DNA from: Cedecea colo
GTDB lineage: Bacteria; Pseudomonadota; Gammaproteobacteria; Enterobacterales; Enterobacteriaceae
Assembly: GCF_011808225.1 (NCBI RefSeq)
Contig: NZ_SOYS01000014.1
Coordinates: 18,934 to 82,933 of the forward strand
DNA: 64,000 bases
Direction of reading: 5' to 3'
Of the stretch, positions 62,255 to 64,000 are shown in pieces (position 1 is the stretch's first letter; every line of letters begins with the position of its first letter). The notes beneath the pieces are model-generated. The model did no database searches and was not told where the DNA came from. It saw only the letters and a program-made list of their open reading frames with translations. Position numbers and translations under genes: made by a program.

Positions 62255-62373
62255 CCTACACGCTCCTGATTCTCTTGGCCGAGCTATTTATGGCGCGGAG
62301 TATTAGTTACGCTTGACAGAGCGTCAAACAAAACATTTAAATCATAACGACAAAATTTTTTTGGGAGTGAATC

Positions 62374-63198
62374 GTGGATACCGAATTACTGAAAACCTTT
62401 TTAGAAGTCAGCAGAACCCGCCATTTTGGACGGGCCGCAGAGGCGCTCTACTTAACGCAGTCCGCCGTCAGTTTTCGTATTCGCCAGCTTGAGAACCAAC
62501 TCGGTGTAAACCTTTTTACCAGGCATCGCAATAACATACGGCTTACGTCAGCGGGCGAGCGGTTGCTCCCCTATGCTGAAAATCTGATGAGCATCTGGCT
62601 CGCGGCCAGGAAAGAAGTCTCCCATACGTCGCAGCATAACCAGTTAACTATCGGCGCAAGCGCTTCTCTGTGGGAATGCATGCTTTCCGAATGGCTGATA
62701 ACGCTTTATCAGCAGCATAGCGGCCTGCAGTTTGAGGCACGTATTGCACAACGTCAGTCGCTAGTAAAACAGCTACATGAGCGCCAGCTTGACTTATTGA
62801 TCACGACTGAAGCCCCTAAGATGGATGAATTCTCAAGCCAGTTGCTTGGGCACTTCAATCTGGCTCTCTTTGCTTCATTGCAGGAGCAGCGCAAAGAAGA
62901 ACTGACTTACTTACGCCTGGAATGGGGGCCTGATTTTCAACAGCACGAAGCAGGTTTGATCAATAACGACGATATTCCTGTTTTGACAACCAGTTCCGCA
63001 CAGATAGTCAGTAATCTGCTTAAAGAGCTTAACGGATGTACATTCTTACCCGTTGCATGGGCAAAGAAACAGGAAGGTTTATGGCAGGTTGCGGAGACAA
63101 AAATACTCTCTCGCCCTTTGTATGCAATCTGGCTACAGAATAGTGATAAACAGAACACAATCAAAGAGTTATTAAAGACATCACTCATAGCGCAGTAA
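62374..63198 (+). CDS. hdfR: LysR-type regulator HdfR
   Basis: H-NS-dependent regulator that represses flhDC in E. coli. GTG start ([40 protein letters not shown]), 274 residues versus 279 in E. coli; the difference is mostly a short deletion near residue 113 and a shorter C-terminus. N-terminal winged HTH is highly conserved, the effector domain less so. Divergent from maoP and next to the rRNA operon end. Confidence 0.95.
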   Translation: MDTELLKTFLEVSRTRHFGRAAEALYLTQSAVSFRIRQLENQLGVNLFTRHRNNIRLTSAGERLLPYAENLMSIWLAARKEVSHTSQHNQLTIGASASLWECMLSEWLITLYQQHSGLQFEARIAQRQSLVKQLHERQLDLLITTEAPKMDEFSSQLLGHFNLALFASLQEQRKEELTYLRLEWGPDFQQHEAGLINNDDIPVLTTSSAQIVSNLLKELNGCTFLPVAWAKKQEGLWQVAETKILSRPLYAIWLQNSDKQNTIKELLKTSLIAQ

Positions 63199-63243
63199 TG
63201 CGCTTTTGAGAACAAAAGGAAGGATTTTTGAGGAATTTAAGGC

Positions 63244-63272
63244 AAAAAAAATCCTTTGCCTAAGCAAAGGAT
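63244..63272 (-). terminator. rRNA operon terminator after tRNA-Trp
   Basis: ATCCTTTGC / GCAAAGGAT hairpin followed by eight T on the minus strand, just after the tRNA-Trp CCA. Confidence 0.9.
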
Positions 63273-63278
63273 CATATA

Positions 63279-63354
63279 TGGCAGGGGCGGAGAGACTCGA
63301 ACTCGCGACACCCGGTTTTGGAGACCGGTGCTCTACCAACTGAGCTACGCCCCT
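63279..63354 (-). tRNA. trpT: tRNA-Trp (CCA)
   Basis: 76 bases beginning AGGGGCGTAGTTCAATTGG-like (here GTAGCTCAGTTGG), anticodon CCA, encoded 3' CCA. Distal tRNA of the rRNA operon, as at E. coli rrnC. Confidence 0.97.
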
Positions 63355-63407
63355 AAATAACGCTTATTATTAAGCCCGCTAATTAGCAGGCTCAATTTTC
63401 TAATAAG

Positions 63408-63484
63408 TGGCGGAACGGACGGGACTCGAACCCGCGACCCCCTGCGTGACAGGCAGGTATTCTAACCGACTGAACTACCGCTCC
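63408..63484 (-). tRNA. aspT: tRNA-Asp (GUC)
   Basis: 77 bases beginning GGAGCGGTAGTTCAGTCGG, anticodon GTC, T-arm GGTTCGAGTCC, encoded CCA. Between 5S rRNA and tRNA-Trp. Confidence 0.98.
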
Positions 63485-63534
63485 ACCGAATTTCTTACAG
63501 CCACCGGACTTAATCCGGCTTACTTCTGAATTTG

Positions 63535-63654
63535 GAGCCTGGCAGTTCCCTACTCTCGCATGGGGAGACCCCACACTACCATCGGCGCTACGGCGTTTCA
63601 CTTCTGAGTTCGGCATGGGGTCAGGTGGGACCACCGCGCTGTTGCCGCCAGGCA
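63535..63654 (-). rRNA. rrf: 5S ribosomal RNA
   Basis: Begins TGCCTGGCGGCAACAGCGCG and contains CCCATGCCGAACTCAGAAGT and GGTAGTGTGGGGTCTCCCC, ending AACTGCCAGGC. 120 bases; ends set by comparison with E. coli 5S. Confidence 0.97.
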
Positions 63655-63757
63655 TATTCTGTTTTATTAACCGTCACACCGCGTGACCATTAATGTAAAT
63701 CCGGAATGCAGCTGAAAATTAAATTATCGTCTCTCACCAAAACACCTTCGGTGTTGT

Positions 63758-64000
63758 AAGGTTAAGCCTCACGGATCATTAGTACTGGTTAGCTCAATGC
63801 ATCGCTGCACTTACACACCCAGCCTATCAACGTCGTCGTCTTCAACGTTCCTTCAGGAGCCTTAAAGGCTCAGGGAGAACTCATCTCGGGGCAAGTTTCG
63901 CGCTTAGATGCTTTCAGCGCTTATCTTTTCCGCATTTAGCTACCGGGCAGTGCCATTGGCATGACAACCCGAACACCAGTGATGCGTCCACTCCGGTCCT
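63758..64000 (-). rRNA. rrl: 23S ribosomal RNA (3' end only)
   Basis: The last 243 bases of 23S rRNA, ending GGATCATTAGTACT-complement then GTGAGGCTTAACCTT, run off the right edge. The 103-base 23S-5S spacer lies at 63655-63757. With the distal tRNA-Asp and tRNA-Trp this is an rrnC-type operon transcribed to the left. Confidence 0.97.

Noticed and set aside
63392..63655. 87-codon frame across tRNA-Asp and 5S rRNA
   Set aside because: Entirely inside stable RNA genes; such frames are common false calls.

Overview
The window is a 64 kb piece of a chromosome from the family Enterobacteriaceae. Nearly every gene matches, in order and orientation, the Escherichia coli segment from rmuC/udp through the enterobacterial common antigen (ECA) operon and the ilv cluster to an rrnC-like rRNA operon, here read in reverse. 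ERIC elements, GlmZ and the tRNA cluster argX-hisR-leuT-proM fit this family. Several E. coli genes are absent (yigE/F/G, aslA/aslB, rffG/rffH, a clear ilvX), so it is not E. coli; an Enterobacter/Klebsiella/Kosakonia/Cedecea-type relative is plausible, but I cannot name the genus.

Layout. 0-7 kb: rmuC (3' end missing), udp, dlhH, metE and the divergent metR, biotin transporter yigM. 7-16 kb: yigL, pldB, rhtB/rhtC exporters, recQ, pldA, yigI, rarD, corA with its short leader peptide. 16-22 kb: uvrD, then the tight run dapF-yigA-xerC-yigB, and lptM. 22-29.4 kb: cyaY, cyaA and the divergent hemCDXY operon. 29.4-30.9 kb: sRNA gene glmZ with a sigma54-type promoter and GlrR-type sites, an unusual tandem array of tRNA 3'-end units, and four tRNAs. 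31-43.4 kb: yifK and the ECA operon (wecA-wzzE-wecB-wecC-wecD-wecE-wzxE-wecF-wzyE-wecG). 43.6-50.9 kb: rho, trxA, rhlB, gppA, rep, ppiC. 50.9-60 kb: ilvC, ilvY and ilvLGMEDA with an intact ilvG. 60.3-64 kb: comM, maoP, hdfR, tRNA-Trp, tRNA-Asp, 5S rRNA and the 3' end of 23S rRNA.

How the parts work together. The ilv genes form the isoleucine/valine pathway, with an attenuator leader before ilvG and a LysR regulator beside ilvC. The wec genes build, flip and polymerise ECA, but the two genes that supply dTDP-4-keto-6-deoxyglucose are missing from the operon, so that precursor must come from elsewhere if ECA is made. hemCD make uroporphyrinogen III. GlmZ is known to activate glmS.

I see no prophage, insertion sequence, CRISPR array or accessory island. 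The less ordinary material lies between genes: the proM-distal array of tRNA-tail/terminator units, a roughly 135 bp two-copy repeat after udp and before rarD, and two ERIC elements placed between regulatory sites and the genes metE and uvrD.
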